Shown: positions 49,478 to 62,700, numbered from the stretch's first letter. The stretch: 64,000 nt of DNA from Lactarius indigo (GCA_025766275.1 JAFKAC010000053.1:186001-250000); one strand, 5' to 3'. Translations and numbers: made by a program. Notes: a model not told the origin generated them from the letters alone.

Positions 49478-52176
49478 CATATTGAAGGACCTGCGATGAC
49501 TACGTCCGAGTCAGTAACCGACGGCAGTGACGGAGGTTGTGATAGAAGATCGATGGGATTTGTGTAGATCGCCTGATTCACTGAGAGGGGGCCAAGAGCA
49601 TCCTTGTCGTCGCGCAAACCAGGCTCCTGGTTACTAGCGTCCTCGGTAGCAGCATCAATATTCGGTACAGAGGTCGGTCCTGGAGAAGCGGTGGGAGCAG
49701 CAGCGGCGGCTATTGTCAGATGACGGGATCCTGGGAAAGACAGTGAGGTGTAGGATGGGGTCGTCAGCGAGAGTGAAGACAGTGGCGCGCCTGTAGGGAG
49801 TATATTGTCGAGAACTCGACTTGAAGAAGCCAAAGGTTGGAGGTTTGGTAGATGGGAAGCCGTCGGGGGTTCAAGGTTTTGCTCGAGGGCAACGGCAGCA
49901 GGTGAGGAGGTAGGGAAAAGAGGAGGGGATGTAGACGTTTCGGTAGTTGGGCCGGGCGTGGTTATACCTGAGTTGACAGTGTCTTGTAATGCACTAGCGG
50001 TGGCCGGCGCTGGTGAGGCAACAGGAATGTGGAGGCTTTCGATAGTTGACTGATGAGCGTGGTGGAAGTTGTCAAGCGGTGGCACATCGGTGGAGCTTTC
50101 GATGACACAAAGTGGGCTAGGTGGGGACGAGGAAAGTGCTTCAGGACCGGAAATGGCAGGGACAAACTCGGGATTATGATGCAGGACAGCGCATAATGGA
50201 TACGAGGATGGCTCGTCGGAGAAGTATATTGGTGCAGAATCGGTACCATGATGTAGAGACTCATAAATGCTGCGAATCGGAACGAGGGTCCAGAACATCA
50301 TCCACCGATCGTCGTCCTTCTGAGCTTTGAGAACAACTTGATTCCAGAGAGCACAGAACTCGTGCTGCAGTTCAGGTGACGTATCCAGTACATCGAATTT
50401 AGAAGCTGCTTCTAGAACGTCCGCGAACCACATAAACGGCCAGAATGGTTTCCAGAAATGGTCAAATTGCTGGCGAATGACGTGAATCAGAACGGCAAGT
50501 GACAGGCTTTTACCATTTGCAGCGTATTCCCGAAGGACAGATTCTGGGACGCGCAGTTCGCTTGAGGCGAGAATGAACCACGAGTCATCGCGCTGTTTCG
50601 ACGTTGCAATGATATTGGTAACGATAGCTTGTGTAACCAATCCAGTGCCTTGACTCCCGCCATTGCCCCAGCCTCTCACGATGCTGCCAAATTTGCTCGT
50701 TTGCAGTCCCATACATTGGGTTTTGAACATGATACTTTTCATAAGCCGACGGTATTCGTAGAAAAAGAAAGCCGGATCAAGGGCCCTGGCACAGATGATA
50801 GCTCGCCAATTTTTGACCGACTCCGGGAGCAAATCTGATGAGAATGTGCGATCAAACAACCCTTTCAATGCCACCCAAAGCTTCTTCTTTTGCTCTTCGG
50901 TGAGAAGGGGAAGAGGATCGTTGACGACTTTTGAGCTGCGGAAGCCAGGTAAGCCGGAAAAGAAGCGCTCGAGTTCGTGGTCTTCATCCAAACTGTCGAA
51001 CGTCCACAGAAATGTACGAGTGTCAATCTCTGAAGGTGAATTCAGAGCAGTTTTCTCCATCGTCTTCTGCATGCCTTGAAAGAGCAATTTTCGATAATTT
51101 TCCTCCAAGAATTTAAAGTGATTGTAGGCTTTGTTAGCAAAGCGATCAAGAAAAGACCAAATATAAAGGCACGGAAAGCAAAAGAGCGTAGAAATGGTAA
51201 ACCATTGAAGGACCCGAAATGTGACAAGTGATATTGCAGCGATAATGTGCCACGCTGGCAACGAGAGTGGGGTGTGGTATGGGCTGTCATGACGAAAGAT
51301 CGGGACCAATGTGATGCATCCATACAGAGCAGTGCAAATCCCGATCCAAGACGCTACCGACTTGAAAATCGTGAGATTGACGTTCCAAAGGAACACAGAG
51401 ATGCCGGCAAAGAACAGAAACAGGGAAATGTGCAACAGTGTTGGCAGCGCTTCTACTGCCCATGGAAGGAGAAACTTCTCGACACCTTCGAAGAAGAACG
51501 CACGGATCCTTGCTCGCTTGTGTAGACTGTAACGTGGCTGGGTGACCTTGAGATATCTTCGTGCCCACTGCTGAAGTAACGTTGCGAGTAGAGCACAGCT
51601 GATACTGATGACCAAGCTCAAAAACAGGAGCGCGTTCACCCAGACTGCATAGTTTGGGGGAGAAAACGGGGGCGGGGAAGCTGGGAGGGAAGAAGAAGTG
51701 TTAGAGGCAGGGCCGGCGAGAGTAGCCTGATAGATATTTGCGAGGTAGAAATTTGAAGTGTCCTGTGGGTTCGGTCGAATGTCCGGAACGGACACTGAGA
51801 TCAACGAAGCGACAACAGCAGAGAATAAACCAGTCTATGAGAGATGAGTCTCTGCATGGCATCAGAAGGCAGGTACACACAAAGATAAGAATTCCATCGG
51901 CGTCCGCTTTCCATCCTTCAACCATCTTCTTGTCTTCTTCTGTCGCCATTTCTAGATACATCGAGAATATGGGCCCTGACCCATCGACAAAGTTTGATGT
52001 TCCCCGTGGTTCCTGACTTGGCGCCAAGTGGGGTGGATACTGGTGGTCACCTATGGAGGCAGCAGTGGCAGTTGAGAACAGTAAGAATGGAGCAAAAGTG
52101 GGAATGGGGTAGTACCTCTGCCAGTGCCTACATATGGCCCGGTCACATCGACATTCTCGTGAATAGCTTGTGACAT
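49408..52176 (-). CDS. DUF6535 membrane protein (gene F)
   Basis: Exons 52176-52116 (61 nt), 52050-51881 (170 nt) and 51834-49408, about 885 aa. The membrane domain and intron positions are as in the other copies. The sequence is a patchwork. The loop after the TM region resembles gene E (WHIIAAISLVTFRVLQW, CFPCL). The middle YEYRRLMKSIMFKTQCM resembles gene C. The last 200 residues (LPTGAPLSSLSLTTPSYTSL, NQAIYTNPIDLL, VVIAGPSIWEPN) match gene B. This suggests gene conversion in the array. The frame is intact. Confidence 0.88.
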
Positions 52177-52606
52177 TGAAACTTCGGTGCAAGTTGATTA
52201 TGAATGCGGGAGGGTGGAACGTGTTGAGAGCGACTGCTCTTAGTCGTAAGGCACCACGAGGCAGTACGATTATTGTATAACGCAGTTATCGCGTGCTACA
52301 GGCAGTCGGGCCGCAGTTGTTGGCGTAAGTTGGAGGCAAGGTGAGAGGCGATATTGTTTGGCTGTGTTATGTCGAGGTCCCATCCGCAACCACAATTGTA
52401 CCAGAACAGGCGCGGTCGCGAAAAGTATATATTCAAGCAGACGTCCCCGGAGGTGGAAATGGACGCAGGATCAGAGTCCGCAGACCCAAGAGTTAAGTTA
52501 GTCTTCCCAACTGAACCGGCCCGGACCTCATCAACACACCGGCTATCTCGTCCCGGTACTCGCCCCTGTCCGCCTTGCAACTTTAGCACTTGACACCGAG
52601 ACGAAT

Positions 52607-53902
52607 ATGCGGTTCGCTGGACTACTTTCGCTACCCCATGAACTCTTGGACGAAATCATAGAATATGTGGCAACATCTCCGCAGGATATCCTCACCTTGC
52701 GACGTGTGAACATTGCCCTCTATGGTCTCGTAACGCCATTAGCCTTCAGGGAAATAGCAGTTCACACGACAGACGAGAGTGCGCGGGGTTTTCTGGAGTT
52801 GCTGGTTACAACATACATTGCCACGCATGTCAGGGTCGTACGAATCGTCGAGGATCCATGTGAGTGTGGACTTGGTTGCGCTGGCGGGCAGTGCTGATGG
52901 GTCTGCACTTCTAATTTGTAGACCTACCCGAGTTTGAGAGCGAAATGGATGAAGACGAGGGGTGGAAGCGAGGTGCTTTCGTGTTCTGTTAGAGGAGATG
53001 CCTGCTGATGCCTGAACCTAGTCGGGAGTCGCCTCAGGAGTGTGTGCTTCATGCTTCACCTGACTCCCTATCTGGAATCCCTCGTAATTGAATTTTATCC
53101 CGACGAGGACGCCTATTACAAGGATCCATTCACGTATGGTTGTTGCCCGACTAGGTATCATTTACTCCAATGGGATGTCCTTGAAGGACTGGCTTACAAC
53201 CCACACCCACTTCCGGCACTGCAGTCTCTACAAATTGACAACTTGTTCGCTTATCCCAACGATTTGTATGCTGCAGCCCCTTTCCAGCGGATAATCGCAT
53301 CCTTACGGGATTTACGTTTCCTTGTGAAAGATACCGATTACTGGATCGATATGGACCGTTCCCCGGCCGAAGACTTTTGGTCGGACGTTATACGGCGCTG
53401 CGTTCTACGACCTGCCGTGAACCTCGTGTCCCTCTCTATGGGCTGCGATATAGCATTTGGGTCGCTGATTCGTCTTGATCTGAGCTCGGTCACCTTCCCG
53501 CACCTCACATCGCTTTCACTTTCCAACTTCGTCTGGGATGACATCAGACTTGATCCTCAGGCGGTCGTTCCAGAGGCAGAAGATTTCGTCGTGCGTCATG
53601 CAAAGACGCTCAAGAAGCTCGAACTGCAACGTTGCATGATGTGTGTTCCGTATGATAGGTCTACGCCGGTCCGCTCCTGGGCAGCCGTGTGGAACCGGTT
53701 CGCCCAAGAGCTGACTGAGTTGGTAGACCTAGTAGTCGAGTACAATCGTCGTCGGCGATACGCTTACTTCCAACCGGAATGCGGGTTTAGCTCGGATAGA
53801 GTCTACTTACTACGTGGCACAGAAGAGGACACTCCTGCGCTCGAGGAACTTTTCACGATCGTGAAGGGGCGGACGGGGTTAACCTCTTGTGATGGCGACT
53901 AG
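52607..53902 (+). CDS. F-box protein with LRR-like C-terminus
   Basis: Three exons fit in phase: 52607-52859, 52922-52972 and 53022-53902, about 394 aa. The N-terminus LLSLPHELLDEIIEYVAT then LTLRRVNIALYGLVTPLAFRE is a typical fungal F-box-like domain (about residues 4-50). The rest holds irregular leucine-rich segments (LPALQSLQIDNL, NLVSLSMGCDIAFGSL, FPHLTSLSLSNFVW, KTLKKLELQRCMMC). F-box proteins link Skp1-Cul1 ubiquitin ligases to substrates; the leucine-rich part would bind the target (family knowledge). Such genes are numerous in mushrooms. The target is unknown. Confidence 0.82.
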
Positions 53903-54256
53903 TACTAGGCGAGAAGAAAAGTGCATTACATTACTCCACCGCAAGGAGTTCACCTGAAGCTGAAGGCGATACGACGAATTTTTGTACTACTTCCTTCTTT
54001 ATCTCTTTACCCCCTTTATCACATTTTGTCTTTGTGTCGAAAATTATTTTCCCAAGGAACTCATCTAAAAAGCTACTGAGGCTCGAAGAAATCGCTATCC
54101 GGAATGTCACAGTAGAATTATTCGGGCCGATGGGGCCGGTGGCAGCGAGGGCCCAAAAATTGCCGCACAAATCCCCGTCAATTGAGTCGACTATCGCCAA
54201 GCGCTCACAGAACACCTTTTTCTTTTGAAAGCTCAAGTTATGATCTACGCGCGGAC
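53903..54256. other. Intergenic, promoter of the DUF3245-like gene
   Basis: An AT-rich and pyrimidine-rich stretch between an F-box stop and the next ATG on the same strand. I see no coding signal. Confidence 0.4.
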
Positions 54257-55376
54257 ATGGAGGAACCCAACAATGACATCGACACCGAGACGCTGCAAGC
54301 ACAGATCGACCTCGCCATGGCGCAAGCACAGAACCTCATCGCTTCCTGGCTACCGGCACCATCGGGCTCCTTGACCCAGTCGTCTTCGCGTGCAGCCGAG
54401 GCAGAGGCGGAACTGCAGGCGCTCCTACGTCGGCCTCCACGGTATGTGTTCTTCTTCTCTATTCTATTTTTTGCCGCACGCGAGCGCTTCTCTGTCCCCC
54501 CCTTTCCATGTCCCATTCATAATGCCAGGCTCGGCGTCGGCGCACCACTCCCAGAAACCCATGCCCCGGCGCAGGCGCGTCTCGTGCAGAAGCTGCAAGG
54601 TGGTAAAAAGCGCGCCAGGGAGACGGTGAACGGCGCGCACGCAGACGTGGTGGGTGTGAAGAAGAAAGAAGAGGGAGAGGAAGAAGAGAGCAGCGCGGAA
54701 GAGTCACGCGTGGGCACGATCCGAAAGCGCACGATTATCGATCCCTTCGACGCTGCGGGAAAGAAGGGGAAAAAGAGACGGAGAGAAGCGGAGGAGATAG
54801 CAGAGGGTACGGATGGGGCGGCGCAGGCAGTTCACCGAATGGTCATCGACGAGGGGGCGACGGACGCATTCGACGCGACGGCAGAGCCCACCCCGAAAAA
54901 GAAGAAAAAGAAGAAGAAAAAGAGCCTCCTACCGGAGAGTCCTGGAACAGTGGGGCTGAATGGCGAACCGCAGTCTGCCAACACACATAACACCATCCCT
55001 GCACAAGACGAAGGCCCGTTGACGCAACCCCCACCTAATACGCCGGAGAGGAAGAAGCCGCTTCGGCAGGAATTTCGGGATGGCGCCTCTGAGGCTTCAG
55101 ACACTAGTATGTTTTGGGTGGTTCACCAGCGTCCCCGAACTGATGCGATGTGATTCGGACTTAGTTGCTACACCTGGTATCGGTGCAACGTCCCCTACAT
55201 CACCAGGACAATCTTCACCCGGCTTTCCAATTCAACGATCTCCGACACTTCCTTTTCCACCCATCCTCAACCTCACCGGTCCTCCATCGATAGCTCCCGA
55301 AGACACGGGGAGCCCCTCTCGCAAGAAGCGCAAGCGCAAAAAGAAGAAAAGGAAGTCGGCAGGTGATCCACTATAG
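54257..55376 (+). CDS. DUF3245-like lysine-rich nuclear protein
   Basis: Exons 54257-54441, 54529-55106 and 55165-55376, about 324 aa. The N-terminal helix TLQAQIDLAMAQAQNLIASWLP, then RRPPRLGVGAPLP across the first intron, then RLVQKLQGGKKRARE, matches the pattern I know for the fungal DUF3245 family. The remainder is acidic and lysine-rich with several nuclear-localisation-like runs (KKGKKRRRE, a nine-lysine tract, SRKKRKRKKKKRKS at the C-terminus). It is therefore probably nuclear or nucleolar. The family has no established function. It is convergent with VPS60, about 150 bp between stops. Confidence 0.62.
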
Positions 55377-55528
55377 CGGAGTGTAGCTCATCGTCCCGTC
55401 ATTATACACAAATCAGCCCACAAACGAACAATGGGCAAGGAAGTGATCTACAGTACACCAGTTGAATATATACTCGCTTGATTGTATGCGTGTAAAGATT
55501 AAATACAGCCAGGGAAGACAGTTGGGTA

Positions 55529-56478
55529 CTAAGTGGTCTTGATGGCTTCTGGGGTTGCATGAGACGGCTGTATGCGACACACAAAGTGAGTACGGAAAAG
55601 ATTGATAAGGGGTTCGATATGCGAACCTCGGTCATTTCGACGGGAGCTTCGTCGATGAAATCTGGCGCTTTGTTGAGATCTGCTAAGTATGACGTCCCTT
55701 CCTCTTCCTCTTCCAACCCGAGCGCGTCCAGTTCTGCATTGAGATCTCGAGTCAGAACAAGATCGCATAGGGAGCAAGAACGGGCGCACCAGCTTCGAGA
55801 TCTGCCTCGTCGATCTCATCTGGGACGGCATAGGACCGGCTGAGCGACTCCTGGACTTCATTCGCTTGTTCCAGCAGCTCCTCCATATCGTATTGCATGC
55901 TCTAACATGTTACCCCGAGAAGGTGAGGGGGAGAAGGTGGTAAGCCCGGTCGCGAGTCGCGCACCTCGATCTTGTCGATATCGATTTTGCCGTATTGCTT
56001 GCGCAGTTCCTTGTTTGCCTGACTCATCGCATCCAGCGTCACCATGGTATTGCGCAGGTTCTCCGTGGCAAGCGCCGTGCTCTCGATGTTAAAAGTCTGC
56101 TGCGCGAGTTGCGCCAGCTGCGCTTCGTACATGCGCTTCTGCTTCAGCGTGCGCATGGCCCGTTGCTGGATGGCCTCCTACTCGCCCCCGGGCACACTCA
56201 GCGTTGAGGCACCACGCTGGCAGTCGACGGCAACGGACCCACCTTCCCAGGCCCATTACGCAACTTGCTCATCTGCTCTTTATATCGCGCGAGTTCTCCG
56301 TCGAGCTTCTTAATTTTGACCTCGATGGCGCCCGACCGAGCATCGGTCTGTCCGGTCCAAGTCGTCAAAACACAAAACGTGCGGGTAGATAGGCTCGAAA
56401 CGTGCCCACCTGGGTGATAATATCTTGCAATGTTGTCTTTGGCTTCTTGCTAGACGATGAACCGAATATCCTGTTCAT
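55529..56478 (-). CDS. VPS60: ESCRT-III-associated protein Vps60 (CHMP5 type)
   Basis: Six exons in consistent phase: 56478-56410, 56347-56243, 56177-55965, 55901-55790, 55733-55627 and 55567-55529, giving 214 aa, a normal Snf7-family length. Diagnostic parts are the start MNRIFGSSSSKKPK, IEVKIKKLDGELARYKEQM, LKQKRMYEAQLAQLAQQTFNIE, NTMVTLDAM, QYGKIDIDKIE, MEELLEQANEVQESL and the acidic DEIDEADLEAELDALG with a C-terminal PDFIDEAPVEM. These are the helices and C-terminal motif of Vps60/CHMP5. It acts on endosomes in multivesicular-body formation with Vta1 and Vps4 (family knowledge). An in-frame-looking TAG at the exon 3 border is the splice acceptor, not a stop. Confidence 0.93.
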
Positions 56479-57350
56479 GGTGATGATAGTACTGTGGGCT
56501 CAGGTAAACTCCTGCACTCCGTTAATGACTGCGCTCCGGCTGGTGCCGAAAAGCAATTAGTATCGAGATCTACGCATTGGATCTTGCATTTATCTGCGGC
56601 CGATAACGGCACAGATCGTACAACAACGTATCAACGTCTTAGAACCCCGGAATGCACACCATATTCGCTAACAGCTCACGTTCTGCGTTCGACCCATATC
56701 AGTTGGCCAGTACTGTAGCTAGCGGGGTTTGCTCAGGTTCGCTTACATAATTCAGGGCTGGACCTGCGCAAAACAAAGTTGGACAGTTGGTCGAAATGGA
56801 CTCGGGATCGCACCTGACCCGTTAAAATTAATTCGCTGTTGCACAGGTCAGTTTTACCTTCTGGTCTTCGTACTGAGGGTTCACACCTTCACCTATTTCT
56901 CCATCACCAGTTCAAGCGGATAAGAAGTAATAATCCACTGCGCTGTATTACCCCTCTTACGTCTTATTGACGCTTCACACACTCAGGGCTGGCGCTCCCC
57001 CCCTTAAGAATACAGTATCGTAGCGTCTGGAAGCACTGCAGTTCCTTGGCCAGACCTCAGGCTAGCCAATACACCTTACGCGGTGCCCTATATTTGCCGC
57101 CATCTGATTCATCGTTGCTGCGGTCCAGCTTAAATACAGCAACCTTACTAGCGGCCACGGCGCTATATGTTGCCCTCTCGCCTGCACGTTCTTCACAAAC
57201 TATTCATCTCTCCATCCCGCACAGCATCTCAATTTTTTTTCTCATCGAAGAAGTTTGACAGCTTCCCTGCTCCTGTCTTCTACATTAAGGGTCGCTATAG
57301 CACTGAAACGGCCTTGTAAACGCTCCTCGTGTTCCCGCAAGCGCATAGCA
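56479..57350. other. Divergent intergenic region
   Basis: About 870 bp between the starts of VPS60 (minus) and the APH-like gene (plus), likely holding both promoters. I see no further gene or repeat. Confidence 0.45.
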
Positions 57351-59087
57351 ATGTCCACGTTTTTCCCCCACGTTGACATTCTCGCACTCAAGAAATTTGC
57401 TGCAGCCGCCGCTGCCGGCGAGCAGGCCCACCGTCTGAGCCGTAATACCACCTTTGTACCGTCGCCATTAACTGGGAAGAAAAAGGGTAAAGGGAAGGTT
57501 CAGGACAGAAGGCCACCGTACCCTGTAGTGACTGGATTTAAGGACACGTATCATGTAGGCGAACAGGTATGTCCCCCTTGACTATCTTCTTCACTATTCA
57601 TACCGACCATACGTATAGATGATCCTGATCACGTTTGATCCGGAGAGTGTTCCGCTCGGCCCCCATTCCATGCTTGCTCATTTCCCCCGCGGTCGGCCAA
57701 CATACATTACAAAGGCCTTGGTGAGGCACCGCTACCTTTCGTCTTTGCCTGTACGCCGCCGGTGACCGACGTGCTATCCGCACTCAGGTCGGCATGACCC
57801 AGATCATTCGCGATCACGCTCAAATTATCGCACCTAAAATATATGGGTACTACGACAACGTCCCGAACCCAATTAATGCCGAGGTAGTCTTGCTTGAGCT
57901 GGTATGGGCCTTATTTCTGCCCCGCATAGTGGTTGAATTAAGGCTCGTTTACGACCCGTTAGCTCCCAGGAGAGTGCTTGGACGACATTTGGACGAACCT
58001 TGTGCCGCGACAAATAACGACGGTGTGCGCAAGGCTCGGAGAACTCCTCGTCAAGCTCTTCAACTGCCGCAGCCCTGTGCTCTGCTCAGAGACAAACGTT
58101 CCGGACTCTCCCCCACGTACACCTCAGGCGTCGGCTCATTACCGCCGACCGATTCTCCTGGGACCGCCGTTCGACGAGGGACCACTCATACACACGGAAC
58201 CACAAAATGCTCCAACCTCGACGCACGACTACCTCTTCGCTCTCGCGCAGCGCCCAGAGCGCGTTTTCGGCTGCGATGAAGAGGCACCCGGCGGGCGCGA
58301 GACGGGATGGCCGGGCTCCGTGCCGCTAAGCGACGCGGACGTCGCAGCCGCGCGCGCTACATGGAAGCGCCTCGGGCACCTAATACCGTACCATTCCGGG
58401 GGGTTCTACCTTCCAGGCTCGCTCTCGCCAGACGCGCGGTTCACGGCGCACGCGGTACTGCAAAGCCAGGAGTTCGGCGTGCGGCACCGGGACATGCAGA
58501 TGGCGCGCTTCGTCGTGCGCTGGGCGCGGCCCGGCGACGTGCATAGCGACGCGACGCTCGCGCTCACGGGCTGGGAGCACGCCGCGCGCGCGCCGCTCTG
58601 GTCTTGCGCGCGCATGCCGCCATGGCTCCAGCCGCACTTGCACCCGTTCGAGCGCATCACGTGGGAGTGCCAGCGCAACGCCCGCCAGTTCGTCTTTCGC
58701 TCCATCTTCCACGGCGACTTGGTCCCGCAGGCGCATGCCTGGGAGTGGGTCGTCGCGTATGTGTATGGCTCGACGGAGCGCTGGTTCGAGGGCCTCGTTG
58801 GCGCGCACTGGGGCTTTCGCGATGCCATCGAGGTCCTCCTGGTCCGTCTCCGGGACCACTGGATGCGCGTGCGCCCTGACGTACCCTTCCCCCTTGACGT
58901 CAACGAAAAATACCTCGAACTCCGTGGCATGGTGGCTGAAGCATCAGCCCCGCCAGACGGTGGCGGATCGTCGGAGAGAGATGCTGAGACAGAGGAACTG
59001 TTAGCCCATACACGTACATTCGTCGAGGAAGTGAATCTGGTGATGAACGGGCTAGGCAGTGGTATTTCTGCCATTCAAGAGGTGTGA
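57351..59087 (+). CDS. APH-fold (kinase-like) protein with altered active site
   Basis: Proposed exons 57351-57566, 57619-57720, 57788-57901 and 57975-59087, about 514 aa. The last acceptor (GAGAG at 57970-57974) is weak and its exact place uncertain. The N-lobe-like part reads ALVGMTQIIRDHAQIIAPKIYGYYDN...AEVVLLEL then CLDDIWTNL, as in fungal aminoglycoside-phosphotransferase/choline-kinase-like proteins. In the C-lobe the catalytic loop expected as H-D-x4-N reads HRDMQMARFVV, with Arg where Asn is expected. The metal-site segment expected as IDWE reads LTGWEHAARAPLW, lacking the Asp. It may be an inactive pseudokinase-type member (inference). Exon 4 is much more GC-rich (runs of GCGCGC) than its neighbours. 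Confidence 0.6.
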
Positions 59088-59753
59088 TGGAAGAGTCATT
59101 CTGCAATGTATAGCGGCTGATGGAGGGGGCTCGCCGGGTGACTAGGGTGTCTCGCAGACGAAACGTGCTGTACATATATTTGTTGAAGTTCTGCATTACT
59201 ATACCCTAATATTTACCATCCGCTTGCACCGAAGTACATCACATCATGTTCGGAACAATAGGATAATCGCCGTTCCAAGACGAAGAGAGGAACGAGTGTA
59301 ACTTAGTAGTTTTCGATGTTACACTGCCCTACACAAGACAGGTCGCCGATCGCGACATATCTATAGAATCCCTTCATGAATGGAAGGTAGTGGCATACAT
59401 TAGCACCCACAGACTGCATCAAGCTTGCGAGGGTGTGATGGAAATTATTTCGGTTTAAGTTTTGCAACGGTCAGTGAATATTGTACTTGGCGCGTTCCGA
59501 ATTGAACTCGAATTGAGTGAAGATGCACCGGCCCGGGTCACCCGCACATCCTCAAAGACGATGGGATTGGATTGACTTGATCAGTTGTAGGATAAATATA
59601 CAGTATAAACCCCGACTGAAGGCGTACAGTAAGATATCAACAGCCTATGAATAGTAACAACAATATGAAACAGAACGTCCCAAACCAACTTCCGAATGTA
59701 AGACTAAACAAAAGTAAGCGCCTCCTTACGACTTGGTATTGTCGCAGAGTTGG
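59088..59753. other. Intergenic, 3' ends
   Basis: Between the APH-like stop and the stop of the helical-repeat gene. I see no gene, RNA or repeat. Confidence 0.4.
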
Positions 59754-62700
59754 TCAATGATCGGGGCTCTGTATCGCTGTATTTTGTGATCCCTCTACCC
59801 CAGGCAGTAGTTTTTCCAATAATAGCAGTAGTTGATCCACCGTTTCGTTCCTGAGCTGATCGGAGCCCAGCGCGTTTACGACATCCGAATATCTTTTCTG
59901 TAGCAACCGCCCCTGGTCAATAGGCAGCCACCCGGATACGAATAAGTGATCACGAAGACGGTTTACGAGAATTTGAAGCGTATCTTGCACTAATTTCAGC
60001 ACATCCGTCGGCAATCCCCCCGCGTTGGACAAGGTATCGGCCTCGCCAGACATGAGCGAAACGACATTCCACAAGTTGATGACGCGGAGTTGATGAGGCA
60101 AAAGTAAAACTTCACGGTGCGTTGTCCCAAGGATAGCTGATATGCGTGCCATTTCCACATTGCGGATGCGGCCACTGGGAGAAATGGGAGACTCGAGGGC
60201 ATCCATCAGTTTATCTACGACCAAGGCCCCGAAGCAACTTCCTGTGATACGGGCGACAAGATCCTGTTCGGACCGAAAGAGACGGGTAATTTCCGGGGCG
60301 GCAAGCACGAGGGAACCATATGACGGTAATGGATCAGTTGTTTGGTGGTACGCTTTGGCACAGTTCCAGAGGGTCTTCAGACACATCCGCAGGCAACTTG
60401 TGCGTATTTCTTCAACGAGAGACGAGGCGCCAGGTACGAGCATCTCGAGGAGATTGTGAAGGTGGAATAGGATTGTGCGCGCGAAGTCACCATTATCGCC
60501 TGAAACATTGACTAGAGCGACAGTCTGGTTCAGCAGATGTTCGGCGTTCGCTTGAACCCGAATGGTTTGGGAAAGGAGGGTGAGTGTCTGTTGGAGAACA
60601 TGGCGCGCATTGGGTGGCATTTGATCAATATGCAAGGAACTGTCAAAGCCCAGCGCGAGGGAGGCCAAGTTCACAAGCTGGATGGTGCCAAGTTGACTGA
60701 GGCAAAGCCCCACGTCATGACTCTCAGTACCAAGGATAGCCGATAGGCAGGCTAGCTTGTCTTCGCTAGCCGGAGCATCGCGCGACTCGATGTCGGCTGC
60801 CAGCTTGGCTACAACCAACGCCTGAGTACAACGTCCTATGACACAGACAGCGAGGTCGCGCTGTTCGCAAATGCGACGAATCATCTCTGGGTTGGTGAAG
60901 GCGATGGGGACATAGGTTGGCAAAGGCACCGAGTTCCCGCGCTCATTGTACTCTCTCGTGAAGCGCCACAGGTTCTTCGCCCACCCACGTAATATGTTCA
61001 TATAAATATTACCCGTGAGAGACGAGGTCACTGACGTGTATATTCAGACAATGGACAGGATCAAAGAACAGGTTCACACTGACCATCAGAAGCGTTCATA
61101 AGAGTGATTTTCTGACGTAGTTGCATCACGAGTTTCAAATCAGGTGGTAGATCGTGAGAGAGGGCACTAGACGTCTGTTGGATGACATCCAGAGCATACG
61201 AGGGCACTGTTCCATACGCGGCGACGGAATCGTCCAATGTGAGGAAAACCATATTCGTAAATTCTACGGCGCCTGCATGGCTAAGCAAAAGCATCACATC
61301 ATCGTTCTTGGTTCCAAGGATAGCCGATAGGCAAGCCAGCTCGTCATTAGTGGCCGGAATATCGCGTGACTTGATGTCGGCCGCCAGCTTGTTTACGACC
61401 AACGCCTCAGTACAACGTGCTATTACACGGACAGCAAGGTCACATTGCTTGCGAATACGACGAGTCAGCTCTGGGTTGGCGAAAGCGACGAAGACATAGG
61501 GCGGCAAAGGCACTGAGTTTCCGCGCTCGTTGTACTCTCTAGTGAAATGCCACAGGTTCTTCATCCACCCACGTAAAACGCTCATATATGTCTCAACCGT
61601 GAGAGACGAGGTCGCTAACACGCATCTTTAAACAATTGGGACGGGATCAGAGTACGACTTCACACTGACCGTCAGAAACACTCTTCGGTGTATTGGCTTC
61701 ATTTGGTCGTAACTTGGCGTTCAATTCGGATGGGAGAGCCCGAGAGAGCGTGCTGGATGTCTGTTGGACGGTATCTAGCACGAACGGGGGCACCGCTCCA
61801 AGTGTGAAGAAATAGAAATTGTCCAACGCGAGGAAAATCATGTTTGTGAACTCGATGGCGCCTGGATGGCTAAGCATAAGCATGGCTTCGTCGTTCTTTG
61901 TGCCAAGGATAGCCGATAGGCAAGCTAGCTCGTCACCCTTGGCCGGAATATCGTGTGACTTGATGTCAGCCGCAAGTTTGTTCACGACCAACGCCCCAAT
62001 ACAACGTCCTATGACACGGATGGCGAGATCATGTTGCTCGCGAATGCGACGGGCCACCTCTGGGTTGGCGAAAGCGATGAAGACATAGGTCGGCAAAGGT
62101 ACCGAGTCCCCGCTTTCGTTGTACCCTCTGGTGAAATCCCACAGGTCTTTCATCCACACACGTAAAACGGTTAAATACATTTCGGTTGTGAAAGATTTGG
62201 TCCCTGGTGCGTGTCTTCAGACGAGGGACACGGGATTAAATAACGGGTTCACACTTACCATTAGAGATATCCACCAAAGCACCTGTCCGATCTAGCCGCA
62301 TAACGGTATTCAATTCAGCAGGAAGGGCCTGAGAGAGGAAACCAAAAGTCTGTTGAATCACGTCCAGGATATCCGAGGGCACATTGGTAGAGGCGGAGGT
62401 GTCGATATTGGCCCACGCGAGGAAAATTATATTCGTCAATTCGATGGCGCCTGGATGGCGAAGTAAACGCAACACATCATCGCTCTTGGTTCCGAGGATA
62501 GCCGATAGGCACGCCAATTCGACATTGCTGACCGGAATATCGCGTGACTTGATGTCGGCCACAAGCTTGTTTACGACTAACGCCTCAACACATCGTCCGA
62601 TCACACGGACAGCGAGGTCTCGTTGCTTGCGAATACGGCAAATCATCTCTGGGTTGGTGAAAGCGATGAAGACATAGGGTGGCAAAGGCATCGGATTCCC

